Shown here: positions 26,103 through 35,221 of the stretch, in pieces | How the letters are laid out: every line of letters begins with the position of its first letter | Numbering within the stretch: the first letter of the stretch is position 1 | Assembly: GCA_016717005.1 (NCBI GenBank) | Contig: JADJUF010000037.1 | Coordinates: 248,001-312,000, forward strand | Length of the DNA: 64,000 bases | DNA from: Myxococcales bacterium | GTDB taxonomy: Bacteria; Myxococcota_A; Polyangia; Haliangiales; Haliangiaceae | Direction of reading: 5' to 3' | Program-made: the position numbers and the translations under genes | Notes under the pieces: model-generated | What the model saw: the letters and a program-made list of their open reading frames with translations, nothing else | Told to the model about the DNA's origin: nothing | Databases searched by the model: none

Positions 26103-28859
26103 TCAGTCGCCCCACAGCAGCGCCGCGCCGCGCTCGACCAGCGGCTGCTCGGCCGCGCGCAGGGCCGCCTGCTCGTCGGCGCTCAGCACCAGGTACGGCG
26201 GCGGCCAGGTGGCGGCGACAGCGGCGGCGCCCTCGTCGCGGACGCGCCGCAGCGGCTCGGGCAGCGTCGACGTCGCCGCGCGGACCCACGCGAGGCGCGC
26301 GGTCCGGCCGCGGGCCAGCTCCGGCACGACCGGCTTCCAGCCCAGCCACCGCGGCGCGCTGCGACGATGCCCGCGCCGCTGCAGCGCGAGATCGAGCTCG
26401 TCGCCCCACACCAGCGCGACCGCGTCCGCAGGGTCGTGGCGCTCGTCGACCACCCGCAGCGCGGCGTGGCGGTGGTCCGCGCACGTCGACGTCAGGCCCT
26501 CGACCGGGTCGGGCAGCGGCGGCAGCGTCACCGGCGCGCCGACGGGCCCCGACTCCTGATCGCGCGACCGCTCCTCGCTCGACATCGGGATCCGCGCCGC
26601 GTCGATGGCCTTCCACACCGCGATCAGGTGGGCGCGCCGCAGATCGCCGTCGCTGATCTTCCGCGCCGCCTCGAGTCGGATCGTCCACGACGGATGGCCC
26701 AGGAGGCGCGGCGCCAGCGCGGCCGCGGCGGCGCACCGGCAGATCGCGCGGGTCGCCTCGACCGCGAGGTCAGGGAGGTCGAGCGCGCGTTCGAGCACCG
26801 CCACGCCGCGGTCGGGGTCGCGCCCGATGAGCGGGAGCAAGCGCGCGGCCTCACGGACCCGCTCGGGCGCGGTCAGCTCGAGGATCGCCGTCGGGACCGC
26901 AGCCACCGAGCCGAGCTCGTGCAGCGCCTGGTAGCCCAGGTGTCGCCAGGTGTCGCGCGGGTTGCCCCGGTCCGCGTGCAGGCGCGCGACCAGCGCCGCC
27001 GTGGCGTCGTCCTTGCGGCCGGTCGCGAAGCCCAGCAGGTCGAAGCCGCCGCCGACCGCCTCCCACGACCGATCGCGATCAGGCCCGGCGACCACGTCGA
27101 GCGCCTGCGCGAACACCGGCGCCGCGCTCGCGAGCGGCGCGAGCAACCGCGCCCAGCCCGCAGCGCCGCGCCAGCGCTCCACCACCGACCGGTGCCAGAG
27201 GTCGAGGACCTGGTCCATCAACGCCGGGTCGCGCCCGACGCACCCCAGCCGGGCCGTGAACACCCGACCCAGCTCGTAGACCTCGACCACCTGCTCGGGT
27301 CGGGCGAGCAGCTGCGTCACGACGAGCGCGGCGTCGAGGGTGCCAAGGCGTTGCTCGAGGTGGTCGGCGCGATCCGATCGACTGGCGCCGACGTAGCTCG
27401 CCGGCAGCCCCAGCTCCGCGACCCGCGCGGCGGACGGCGGGTCGGCGACCTTCGCCAGCATGGACAGGAGACCGTCGGCGAGCTCGACCTCGGCCGGCCG
27501 CGGCGCCGGCGTGGTCGCGACCTGGGCGGCCGCATCGAGACGGGCCAGCCCCGCGGCCAGGCCGGTCGGCGCTGGCGACGACGATGACGACGACGACGAC
27601 GACCCCGCCGACGCTGCCGACGACGCTGCCGACGACGATGCCGCCGCCGCTGCCGACAACGATGCCGCCGCCGCCTCCTCGGCCAGCGGCTCGCGCGGCG
27701 CTGCCGCCACCGCGAGCGCGGCGGCGCGCCAGGCCTCGCGGTCGGCGGACGTCAGCGCACCGACCAGCGCCGGCGCCAGCCGCTCCGCGAACGCCACCGC
27801 CACCGCGACGAACGCGTCGTCGAGCTCATCGATCGTCTCGTCCCCCGTCGGCTCGAGCAGCGGCTGGGTCTCCTCATCGACCGGCAGGGACAGCTCCGCC
27901 GCCGCCGCCGAGAACGCCGCGATCGCGGCGCGCGCCGCCGCCGGGATCTCCGACGATCGGTCGTCGTCGTCGTCGTCCCAGCGCCCCACGCCTTGCAGGC
28001 TGCTGCCGGCGTCGCCGAGCGCGCGGATCGCGGCCTGCGCGTCGTCGGCGATCGGGTCGGTGCCCGACAGGAAGCCCCCGAGCTCGCCGAACCGCCGCCA
28101 CGCCGGGTGTCCGCCAGCCGCCAGCGTCGCGCACGCGCGGTAGTCGACCAGCTGCGCCAGCGCGCCCGCGGAGTCGGGCAGGCCCGCGTCGGCGGCGAGC
28201 GCGACCGCGCGCCACGCCGAGCGTCCCCCGATGGTCGCGATCGTTCGCACCACCTCGGCGGTCCACGGCCGAGACGTCCACCCGTCGAGGGCGAGCCGCG
28301 CGGCGAGCGCGTCGGCCCAGCCGGCGACCGCGAGCGGGCCCGACACCGTGGCGCACGCGGCGAGCGCCGCCGCGATCTGCTGCGGCGCGGGCTCGACGGT
28401 CACCAGCGGCGCCGCTGCCGTCGGCAGCGCCTGGGGGGCTGGGGTCAGCGTGCCCGCCGCGACCCAGCCGTCGCGACGCTCCGGCGAGACCACCTCGCGG
28501 GCGTTGCGCGCGTGCGGCTCCCAGCCGTCGCCGGCCCAGGCGTACGTGCCGAAGTCGTCGGCCAGCGCGAGCTCGGCGGTCGGGACCAAGCTCCGCAGCT
28601 CGGCCAGCGCGTCGAACACCCGGCCCATGACCGAGAGCAAGTAGCCGCCCTGGTCACCGCGCCGAGGATCGCCATGGGACGGCCGGAGCGAGTCCCACCC
28701 GATCAGATCGCCCTCGCCCGGGCCGTCGCCCTCGGGCAGCTGCAGATCGTAGCCGTCGATCACCGCGCGCCAGCGCGCGACGTGCGCCGCCGCCTGGGCG
28801 CGCTCGCCCGCGTCGAGCGGGTGCGCGCGATGCAGTGACCAGTACATGTCGAAGCCCAT
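26103..28859 (-). CDS. Large helical protein of unknown function
   Basis: 918 residues from ATG 28859, chosen over 28916 because AGAGGG stands seven bases upstream and MGFDMYWSL looks like a natural N-terminus. There is no signal peptide. The first 130 residues are compact (GYLLSVMGRVFDALAEL, DDFGTYAWAGDGWEP). The rest is Ala/Leu-rich and looks like HEAT-type helical repeats, clearest at RLLGHPSWTIRLEAARKISD. Two odd low-complexity runs occur: six Asp near residue 300 and nine or so Ser near 430. I recognise no catalytic motif. Possibly a cytoplasmic scaffold or an immunity/polymorphic-system protein; this is speculation. Confidence 0.75.
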   Translation of the reverse strand: MGFDMYWSLHRAHPLDAGERAQAAAHVARWRAVIDGYDLQLPEGDGPGEGDLIGWDSLRPSHGDPRRGDQGGYLLSVMGRVFDALAELRSLVPTAELALADDFGTYAWAGDGWEPHARNAREVVSPERRDGWVAAGTLTPAPQALPTAAAPLVTVEPAPQQIAAALAACATVSGPLAVAGWADALAARLALDGWTSRPWTAEVVRTIATIGGRSAWRAVALAADAGLPDSAGALAQLVDYRACATLAAGGHPAWRRFGELGGFLSGTDPIADDAQAAIRALGDAGSSLQGVGRWDDDDDDRSSEIPAAARAAIAAFSAAAAELSLPVDEETQPLLEPTGDETIDELDDAFVAVAVAFAERLAPALVGALTSADREAWRAAALAVAAAPREPLAEEAAAASLSAAAAASSSAASSAASAGSSSSSSSSSPAPTGLAAGLARLDAAAQVATTPAPRPAEVELADGLLSMLAKVADPPSAARVAELGLPASYVGASRSDRADHLEQRLGTLDAALVVTQLLARPEQVVEVYELGRVFTARLGCVGRDPALMDQVLDLWHRSVVERWRGAAGWARLLAPLASAAPVFAQALDVVAGPDRDRSWEAVGGGFDLLGFATGRKDDATAALVARLHADRGNPRDTWRHLGYQALHELGSVAAVPTAILELTAPERVREAARLLPLIGRDPDRGVAVLERALDLPDLAVEATRAICRCAAAAALAPRLLGHPSWTIRLEAARKISDGDLRRAHLIAVWKAIDAARIPMSSEERSRDQESGPVGAPVTLPPLPDPVEGLTSTCADHRHAALRVVDERHDPADAVALVWGDELDLALQRRGHRRSAPRWLGWKPVVPELARGRTARLAWVRAATSTLPEPLRRVRDEGAAAVAATWPPPYLVLSADEQAALRAAEQPLVERGAALLWGD

Positions 28860-29016
28860 GGAACCCTCTGATGCGACTGTGCCAACGCGCCGCCCTGCTG
28901 GGGCGGCCCTGCCCACCTATCGACCGCCGCGGCCAGCGGTTGCGCGATCGCCCGCACGCCGCGCGGTGACCACTGTCCCGTTGTGCCGGCCACGCAGTCG
29001 GGGCAATGTTGCCGGC

Positions 29017-30414
29017 ATGCGTCGTCCCGATCGTGTTTGCGCCCACGCGGTGGGCTTGTCGGTGGTGATGCTCGTGGCGGCGCTGGCCAGCGCGCGGGTC
29101 GCGCACGCCCAGCAGAAGCCGGCCCCGGTTCCGACCGCCGCGCCGACCACGGATCCGACCGCGCCGCCGGCGCCGGTTCCAGCGCCGACCGCGCCGCCAG
29201 CGCAAGCCCAGGTCGCTGATCCGACCGCGCCGCCGGCGCCGACCGCCATCGCGGATCCGACCGCGGCACCGGTTCCGCCGCAGCCAGTGCCCTCGGTGCC
29301 CGTGGGCAAGCCGCCGCCGGTCGACTTCCCGGTGATCGAGCTGGTGACGATGGGCGTCGGCGCGCGCATCTGGGAGCGCCACGGCCACATCGCGCTGTGC
29401 GTGCGCGAGCGCGATCCGCGCCGGAACACTTGCTACAACTACGGCCTCGGCGACTTCCAGCACCCGCTGTCGATGGGCTGGGGCTTCTTCCGCGCCGACG
29501 ACAGCTTCTGGGTCGGGCGCCAGTCGCCGAGCGTGCTGGTCACGATCTACCAGGCGGCCGATCGCGACGTCTGGGCGCAGCCGCTGCCGCTGACCGCCGA
29601 CGAGAAGCGCACGCTCTTGGCGCGGCTCGAGCACGACGTCGAGGACGCCCACAAGCACTACTCGTACGACCACCTCGCCGACAATTGCTCGACCCGGGTC
29701 CGCGACGCCATCGACGAGGCCACCGGCGGCAAGCTGCGCGCGATGCGGGAGCCGTCCGACGGGCTCACCTATCGCGACCTGGCGCGCAAGGGCTTCTACG
29801 GCATGCGGGTCGCGCTGCTCATCACCGACATCGCCATGGGCCGCGCCGCCGATCGCGTGCCCAGCTACTACGACCGCATGTTCTTGCCCGACTACCTGCG
29901 CGAGGCCGTGACCCGCCTGTGGGGCGTCGAGCCGATCGCCGTGTACCGCCGCCACGGCCCACCGCCGCAGGGCGACGGCCCCAGCGGGCGCGTGCTGTTC
30001 TTGCTGATCGTGCTGGCGCTGACCGCGCCGGCCTGGCTCGCGCGCTGGCGCGGCCGCTTCCAGCGCACCGGGCTGTGGTTCGCGCTGGTGCCGCAGCTCG
30101 TGCTCGGCCTCGTGCTGTGGACGCTCGCGATCATCAGCCCGCTGTCGTACGTGCGCTGGAACGAGTCCTGCCTCGTGCTCGTGCCGCTCGACCTGCTGCT
30201 CGTCGTCGGCCCGATGCACCTGCGCACCCGCTACGCCCGCGGCCGCATCGCGATGCTCGCGCTCGTCGCCCTCGGGCTCGCCGTCGGCCTGCTCCGCCAG
30301 CCGATCTGGTTCATCGTCGCCTGGCCGCTCGTCCCCGCCCTCGTCGTCGGCCTCGGCCCGCGCTGGTGGCTCTGGCGCGGTCGCCGCACCGGCGACTCGG
30401 CCGTCGCCGGGTAG
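29017..30414 (+). CDS. DUF4105/Lnb N-terminal-like membrane protein
   Basis: 465 residues from ATG 29017. A signal peptide (to AHAQQ) is followed by about 70 residues of Pro/Ala/Thr linker with repeated DPTAPPAP. The periplasmic domain shows ERHGHIALCV, CYNYGLGDFQ and YDHLADNCSTRVRDAID, matching the DUF4105/Lnb-N papain-like layout with His and Cys as likely active residues. About five hydrophobic helices fill the last 150 residues. Family members process lipids or lipoproteins in other bacteria, so a membrane-associated acyl-transfer or hydrolase role is possible. Divergent from the 918-residue gene; TAG is its stop. Confidence 0.8.
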   Translation: MRRPDRVCAHAVGLSVVMLVAALASARVAHAQQKPAPVPTAAPTTDPTAPPAPVPAPTAPPAQAQVADPTAPPAPTAIADPTAAPVPPQPVPSVPVGKPPPVDFPVIELVTMGVGARIWERHGHIALCVRERDPRRNTCYNYGLGDFQHPLSMGWGFFRADDSFWVGRQSPSVLVTIYQAADRDVWAQPLPLTADEKRTLLARLEHDVEDAHKHYSYDHLADNCSTRVRDAIDEATGGKLRAMREPSDGLTYRDLARKGFYGMRVALLITDIAMGRAADRVPSYYDRMFLPDYLREAVTRLWGVEPIAVYRRHGPPPQGDGPSGRVLFLLIVLALTAPAWLARWRGRFQRTGLWFALVPQLVLGLVLWTLAIISPLSYVRWNESCLVLVPLDLLLVVGPMHLRTRYARGRIAMLALVALGLAVGLLRQPIWFIVAWPLVPALVVGLGPRWWLWRGRRTGDSAVAG

Positions 30415-30555
30415 CGCGCACGGGCGCCGTGACACGCGCCGTGAGCAAAGTCTGCCCACCGGCGCGGGCGTGAGCGACGGGTGCTCAGCCGATCGGCGCG
30501 CACGGCCCGCGGCGGGCGCGTCGCGCCTGGCGCGGTGGGTGCAATCGCAGCCGGC

Positions 30556-32637
30556 ATGACCAACGACCTGGCGCGGCTGCACCGCGATCTCGACGACGGC
30601 GGCACCACCCGCGGCGCCGGCCTGGCGCCGGGCAAGCGGACGCTGTCGCAGGGGCTGCCGGCGGCGCGCGCGGTGGGGACGACGCCGCCGCCGAGCGCAG
30701 CGAGCCCGGTGCAGCTGGCGCGGCTGCCCGATCCGTTCGACTTCTCCGGCACGGCGGTGCAGTGCGATCGCGGCGACGTCCCGGCGGGCGTCGACGTCGC
30801 CGGCGCGGCCCAGGCCGGCGTCAGCGGCGCGGCGATGGCCCTGCCCCACGGCGAGGCGATCCAGCGCGCGTTCGGGCCCGAGCACGACGTGTCGGCGATC
30901 CAGGCCCACGTCGGCGGCGCGGCGGCGGCGGCGGCGATCGAGCTGGGCGCGGCCGGGTTCGCGGTCGGCGAGCACGTCGCGTTCCGCGCGGCGCCGAGCC
31001 TGCACCTCGCCGCCCACGAGGCCGCGCACGTGGTGCAGCAGCGCGCCGGCGTCCACCTCAGCGGCGGTGTCGGCCAGGCCGGCGATGTCTACGAGCAGCA
31101 CGCCGACGCCGTCGCCGATCGCGTGGTCGCGGGCCTGTCCGCCGCCGATCTGCTGAGCCCCGCGCGCGGCGGCGCGAGCGCGGTGCAGCGTGCGCCCGAG
31201 GAGGCGCCCCCGCGCGCGGACCAGTGCGACGACCGGGCCCTGCGCGACGGCGACGGTCACCTGGTCACCGACTGGGCCAGCGCGGTCGGCGCCATCAACA
31301 CGCTCTACACCGGCGTCAGCACCGGCGTCGGCTGGAAGAAGTACCGCGGCGTCGAGCGCTGGTACAAGGAGGCGGGCAAGGACGACCCGCCGCCGGTGTG
31401 GCGCGACATCCTGATCAACGCCGTCGGGTTCGCGGCCGCCGCCGGCGTCGCGGGCTGGGGCGCGGTCCTGACGGCGCGGATCGTGAAGGCGGCCGCGAGC
31501 TCGACGCTGCGGGCCGGGGTCGCCGCCAGCATCGACATGGGCAAGAACGTCGCCAAGTCGGTCGCGAGCGCCGCGGTCGCCAAGGCCATGCACAGCGGCA
31601 GCGGCGACGGCCGCATCGTCTACAGCGAGGCGCTCGAGGACGACATCGACAAGACCACCGCCGCCGAGTCGCGCGCCCTGGCCGGCAGCCTCAGCGGGCT
31701 GGCGACCGCGGCCGACGCGACGAAGTGGCCGGCGCTGCAGGCCCTGTACGACGGGATCAGCGCCACCGCCGACGAGGCGACCGCCATCCAGCACGGGGCG
31801 ACGGTCGAGGGCTGGATGAGCGCGTCGGCGCAGCACCAGCACGGCGTCGACTTCGCGATCGGCCCCCAGACCCTCGACGGGATGTTCCGCGCCGGCCGCC
31901 TCACGATGGGCCAGGCCCAGAGCATCCGCGCCTACCTGCAGGTGCGTCCCGACCTGACCGATCTGACCAAGCTCCCGCCCGAGCACCAGGCCGCGCTCCA
32001 GGGCGCCCTCGGCGCGGGTTGGGCCCGCATGCCGGTCGAGCGCCGGACCAACACCGAGTCGCTGTCGGCCAGCGGCCTCGGCTTCATGACCAAGACGACG
32101 ACCCGGGGCGTGCTCGAGATCTTCCTCGACACGCCGCTGGACGGCGACCTCGCCGGCGAGCCGACGGTCGACTACGTCGAGCTCGAGTCCGACGAGGGGC
32201 TCAACGACGCGACCCGCGCCTACTTCCTCGGCAGCGACAAGCGCGTCGAGGAGTTCGAGGTGCCCAAGCTCGTGGTCGGCGACGGCTTCCGGATCGCGTT
32301 CGACGAGGCCAACTCGGCCACGATCCGGACGGGCCTGCTCGGCGGTCACAGCGAGTGGCTCGATCGCTACGGCGCGCGCAAGCTCGGCCGGGCCTACAAC
32401 CCGGCCGACCGCTCGATCTACGCGACCGCGGCGCTGATGTTCCTGCGCCAGCGGCCGGAGGTGCGAGCCCGGCCTCGATGGCGCACGATGTGCGCGGCAG
32501 CGGGCGCTCACAAGGCCCGCAGACCCGCCGATCGGGAACCGGCGCTGAGCGCCAGACCCGGCCAGCCCCGCCGGGGGCCTGCACGACCACAACATGACAT
32601 CGGTTCGATACCGGCAGGCCGGATCCGGACACTTTGA
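30556..32637 (+). CDS. eCIS-core (DUF4157-type) domain protein, 3' end doubtful
   Basis: ATG 30556. Residues about 70-205 form the domain found in proteins of extracellular contractile injection systems: GEAIQRAFGPEHDVSAIQAH, GAAGFAVGEHVAFR, then the zinc-protease motif HEAAH (154-158) in AAHEAAHVVQQ, and YEQHADAVADRVVAG. The rest (to about 636) contains hydrophobic segments around residues 285-315 and a soluble alpha/beta end. After FLRQRPEV (about 32463), codon third positions lose their G/C bias and the translation becomes Arg/Pro-rich nonsense to TGA 32635, so the true C-terminus is probably missing. Likely an effector or toxin; no toxin domain recognised. Confidence 0.75.
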   Translation: MTNDLARLHRDLDDGGTTRGAGLAPGKRTLSQGLPAARAVGTTPPPSAASPVQLARLPDPFDFSGTAVQCDRGDVPAGVDVAGAAQAGVSGAAMALPHGEAIQRAFGPEHDVSAIQAHVGGAAAAAAIELGAAGFAVGEHVAFRAAPSLHLAAHEAAHVVQQRAGVHLSGGVGQAGDVYEQHADAVADRVVAGLSAADLLSPARGGASAVQRAPEEAPPRADQCDDRALRDGDGHLVTDWASAVGAINTLYTGVSTGVGWKKYRGVERWYKEAGKDDPPPVWRDILINAVGFAAAAGVAGWGAVLTARIVKAAASSTLRAGVAASIDMGKNVAKSVASAAVAKAMHSGSGDGRIVYSEALEDDIDKTTAAESRALAGSLSGLATAADATKWPALQALYDGISATADEATAIQHGATVEGWMSASAQHQHGVDFAIGPQTLDGMFRAGRLTMGQAQSIRAYLQVRPDLTDLTKLPPEHQAALQGALGAGWARMPVERRTNTESLSASGLGFMTKTTTRGVLEIFLDTPLDGDLAGEPTVDYVELESDEGLNDATRAYFLGSDKRVEEFEVPKLVVGDGFRIAFDEANSATIRTGLLGGHSEWLDRYGARKLGRAYNPADRSIYATAALMFLRQRPEVRARPRWRTMCAAAGAHKARRPADREPALSARPGQPRRGPARPQHDIGSIPAGRIRTL

Positions 32638-32670
32638 CGTTCGCCATCACGGGCGCCAACAAAGTGTCCG
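32626..32670. repeat. 11-bp perfect inverted repeat
   Basis: CGGACACTTTG (32626-32636) and CAAAGTGTCCG (32660-32670) can pair around a 23-base loop; CCGGA extends the match loosely on both sides. It could be two element ends facing each other or a hairpin. It sits between the suspicious end of the eCIS-core gene and the poly-G run. The 130 bases to the ABC gene hold nothing else I can support. Confidence 0.7.
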
Positions 32671-32679
32671 CCGGACGGG

Positions 32680-32711
<32 letters not shown>

Positions 32712-32767
32712 CGGACCATGCAGCAGCCTCGACACGACACCGCGACCGCGACGGCCCGAGGGTGGCG

Positions 32768-33847
32768 ATGACCGCCAACGACGCGCCGCTGCTCGACGTG
32801 CGCAAGCTCCGCAAGGAGTTCGTCAGCGGCCGCATGTTCGGGCGCGCCAAGCGCGTGGTCGCGGTCCATGACGTGTCGTTCACCGTCGGCCGCGGCGAGG
32901 CGGTGGCGCTGGTGGGCGAGTCGGGCAGCGGCAAGAGCACGATCGCCCGGATGCTGGTGCGCCTGGCCAAGCCCGACGGCGGCGAGATCCGCCTCGACGG
33001 GGTCGACGTGCTGGCGCGCGAGCCGCGCGGCGCGTCGCTGGCGTACCGCGGCCGGGTCCAGATGGTGTTCCAGGATCCGTTCGGCTCGCTCAACCCGGTC
33101 CACAGCGTCGCCCACCACCTCGAGCGGCCGCTGGTCCGCCACGGCCGCACCGGCGCGCTCAACCCGACCCGGAAGGTCGCCGAGCACCTGGCCGGCCCGA
33201 TCGAGCGCGCCGCGACGAGCGGCCGCGACGCCCTGCACGCGCGCATGGTCGAGCTGCTCCGCACCGTCGGGCTCGAGCCAGCCGAGGAGATGCTGGTCCG
33301 GCACCCGTACGAGCTGTCGGGCGGCCAGCGGCAGCGCGTCGCGATCGCCCGGGCGCTGGCGGTCCAGCCCGACCTGCTGGTCGCCGACGAGCCGACCTCG
33401 ATGCTCGACGTATCGATCCGCATCGGCGTGATGAACCTGCTGCGCGGCCTCAAGCGCGATCACGGCCTCGGCATCATCCTCATCACCCACGACCTCGCCT
33501 CGGCCCGGTACCTCGCCGACCGGATCCTGGTGCTGTACCGCGGCCGGATCGTCGAGGACGGCCCCAGCCGCGCGGTCGTCGCGAGCCCGGCCCACCCGTA
33601 CACCCGCGCGCTGCTGGCGTCGATCGCCGACGCCGGCGCGGGCCTCGAGGCCCCGGCCGCCGCGCCGCCGGCCGCGGTCACCGTCGGCTCCGGCGGCTGT
33701 CCGTTCGCCGGACGGTGCCCCGACGTCCACGATCGGTGCCGCGCCGAGGAGCCGGCCGCGCGCACGCTGGCCGACGACCGCCGGGTCCGCTGCCACCTCT
33801 ACCCGGAGACGCCGCCCGCGCCGACGCCGGCCGAGGCGAGGCCGTGA
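32768..33847 (+). CDS. Oligopeptide/oligosaccharide ABC transporter ATPase (OppF type)
   Basis: 359 residues from ATG 32768 (GGTGGCG just before). Walker A GESGSGKST, Q-loop FQDPFGSLNP, signature ELSGGQRQRVA, Walker B LLVADEPTSMLD and switch THD are all present. The C-terminus has the oligo-transporter extension with Cys pattern GCPFAGRCPDVHDRC. It powers import together with OppD and the permeases encoded at 41.3-44.3 kb. The stop overlaps the GH1 start (GTGA), which suggests that the cargo is a beta-glucoside oligomer, as for the cellobiose/laminaribiose importers of this family. Confidence 0.9.
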   Translation: MTANDAPLLDVRKLRKEFVSGRMFGRAKRVVAVHDVSFTVGRGEAVALVGESGSGKSTIARMLVRLAKPDGGEIRLDGVDVLAREPRGASLAYRGRVQMVFQDPFGSLNPVHSVAHHLERPLVRHGRTGALNPTRKVAEHLAGPIERAATSGRDALHARMVELLRTVGLEPAEEMLVRHPYELSGGQRQRVAIARALAVQPDLLVADEPTSMLDVSIRIGVMNLLRGLKRDHGLGIILITHDLASARYLADRILVLYRGRIVEDGPSRAVVASPAHPYTRALLASIADAGAGLEAPAAAPPAAVTVGSGGCPFAGRCPDVHDRCRAEEPAARTLADDRRVRCHLYPETPPAPTPAEARP

Positions 33848-35214
33848 CCGCGCTGGCGTTCCCCCCCGGCTTCGTCTGGGGCGCGGCGACCTCGGCGTTC
33901 CAGATCGAGGGCGCGACCACCGCCGACGGCCGCGGCGAGTCGATCTGGGATCGGTTCGCGGCCACGCCCGGTCGGATCGAGGACGGCCGCGATGGCGCCG
34001 ACGCGTGCGACCACTACCACCACTGGCCCGAGGACGTCGCGCTGATGCAGCGGCTCGGCCTCGGCGCCTACCGGTTCTCGATCGCGTGGCCGCGGGTGGT
34101 GCCGGCCGGGCGTGGGCCGACCAACCCGGCCGGCCTCGACTTCTACGACCGGCTGGTCGACGGCCTGCTCGCCGCCGGCATCGCGCCGTGCGCGACCCTG
34201 TACCACTGGGACCTGCCGCAGGCGCTCGAGGACGCCGGCGGCTGGGGCGCGCGCGCCACCGTCGACGCGTTCGCCGACTACGCCGACGTCGTGACCCGGC
34301 GCCTGGGCGATCGGGTCCGCCGCTGGATGACGATCAACGAGCCCTGGTGCGTCGCGGTGCTCGGCCACGAGCAGGGCGCCCACGCGCCCGGCCACCGCGA
34401 TCCGGCGCTGGGCCTGCGCGCCGCGCACCACGCGCTGCTCGCCCACGGTCGCGCCGTGCCGATCGTCCGGGCCAGCGTCCCCGGCGCCGAGGTCGGCATC
34501 GTCGTCAACCTGGTGCCGGCCACGCCCGCCACCACGGCCGCCGCGGACCACGACGCCGCGCGCTGGTTCGACGGCTTCTTCAACCGCTGGTTCCTCGACC
34601 CGCTCTACGGCCGCGGCTACCCCGCGGACGCGATCGCCGATCGCGTGGCCCGGGGTCACCTCGCGCGCGCCGACCTGCCGTTCGTCGTCGACGGCGACCT
34701 CGCGGTGATCGCGGCGCGCACCGACTTCCTCGGGGTGAACTACTACAACCCGACGGTCGTCCGCGCCGATCCCGCCGACGGCCACCGGGTGATCGAGGTC
34801 GCGACCGGCGCGCCCCGCACCGACATGGGCTGGGAGGTCGTGCCGGGCGGGCTGCACACGCTGCTGATGCGGATCCACCGCGACTACCGCCCGGCGCGGA
34901 TCTACGTCACCGAGAACGGCGCCGCCTACGACGACCCGATCGACGCCGGCGGCCACATCGCCGACGCCCGGCGCGTCGCGTACCTGCGCGGCCACCTGAT
35001 CGCGACCGCGCGCGCGCTCGCCGACGGCGCGCCGGTGGCCGGCTACTTCCACTGGTCCTTGCTCGACAACTTCGAGTGGTCCTACGGCTACACCAAGCGC
35101 TTCGGCCTGGTCCACGTCGACTTCACCACCCAGCGCCGCACGCCCCGGGCGAGCGCGCACGTCTACCGCTCGATCGTGGCCGCGAACGCGGTCGAACCCG
35201 AGCCGTCACCGTGA
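33844..35214 (+). CDS. GH1 beta-glucosidase
   Basis: 456 residues from GTG 33844, overlapping the ATPase stop. FPPGFVWGAATSAFQIEGA is the GH1 N-terminal signature. The acid/base Glu166 is in TINEPW and the nucleophile Glu357 in VTENG; NYY and the late SLLDNFEWSYGYTKRFGL also fit. No signal peptide, so it acts in the cytoplasm on imported cello- or laminari-oligosaccharides to release glucose. Eight bases separate it from the next gene, so it belongs to the same operon. Confidence 0.95.
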   Translation: MTALAFPPGFVWGAATSAFQIEGATTADGRGESIWDRFAATPGRIEDGRDGADACDHYHHWPEDVALMQRLGLGAYRFSIAWPRVVPAGRGPTNPAGLDFYDRLVDGLLAAGIAPCATLYHWDLPQALEDAGGWGARATVDAFADYADVVTRRLGDRVRRWMTINEPWCVAVLGHEQGAHAPGHRDPALGLRAAHHALLAHGRAVPIVRASVPGAEVGIVVNLVPATPATTAAADHDAARWFDGFFNRWFLDPLYGRGYPADAIADRVARGHLARADLPFVVDGDLAVIAARTDFLGVNYYNPTVVRADPADGHRVIEVATGAPRTDMGWEVVPGGLHTLLMRIHRDYRPARIYVTENGAAYDDPIDAGGHIADARRVAYLRGHLIATARALADGAPVAGYFHWSLLDNFEWSYGYTKRFGLVHVDFTTQRRTPRASAHVYRSIVAANAVEPEPSP

Positions 35215-35221
35215 GGCCCTC

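Noticed and set aside
28654..32595. 1,313-codon minus-strand frame
   Set aside because: Lies opposite the Lnb-like and eCIS-core genes, whose motifs and codon bias are clear; its own text is low-complexity.
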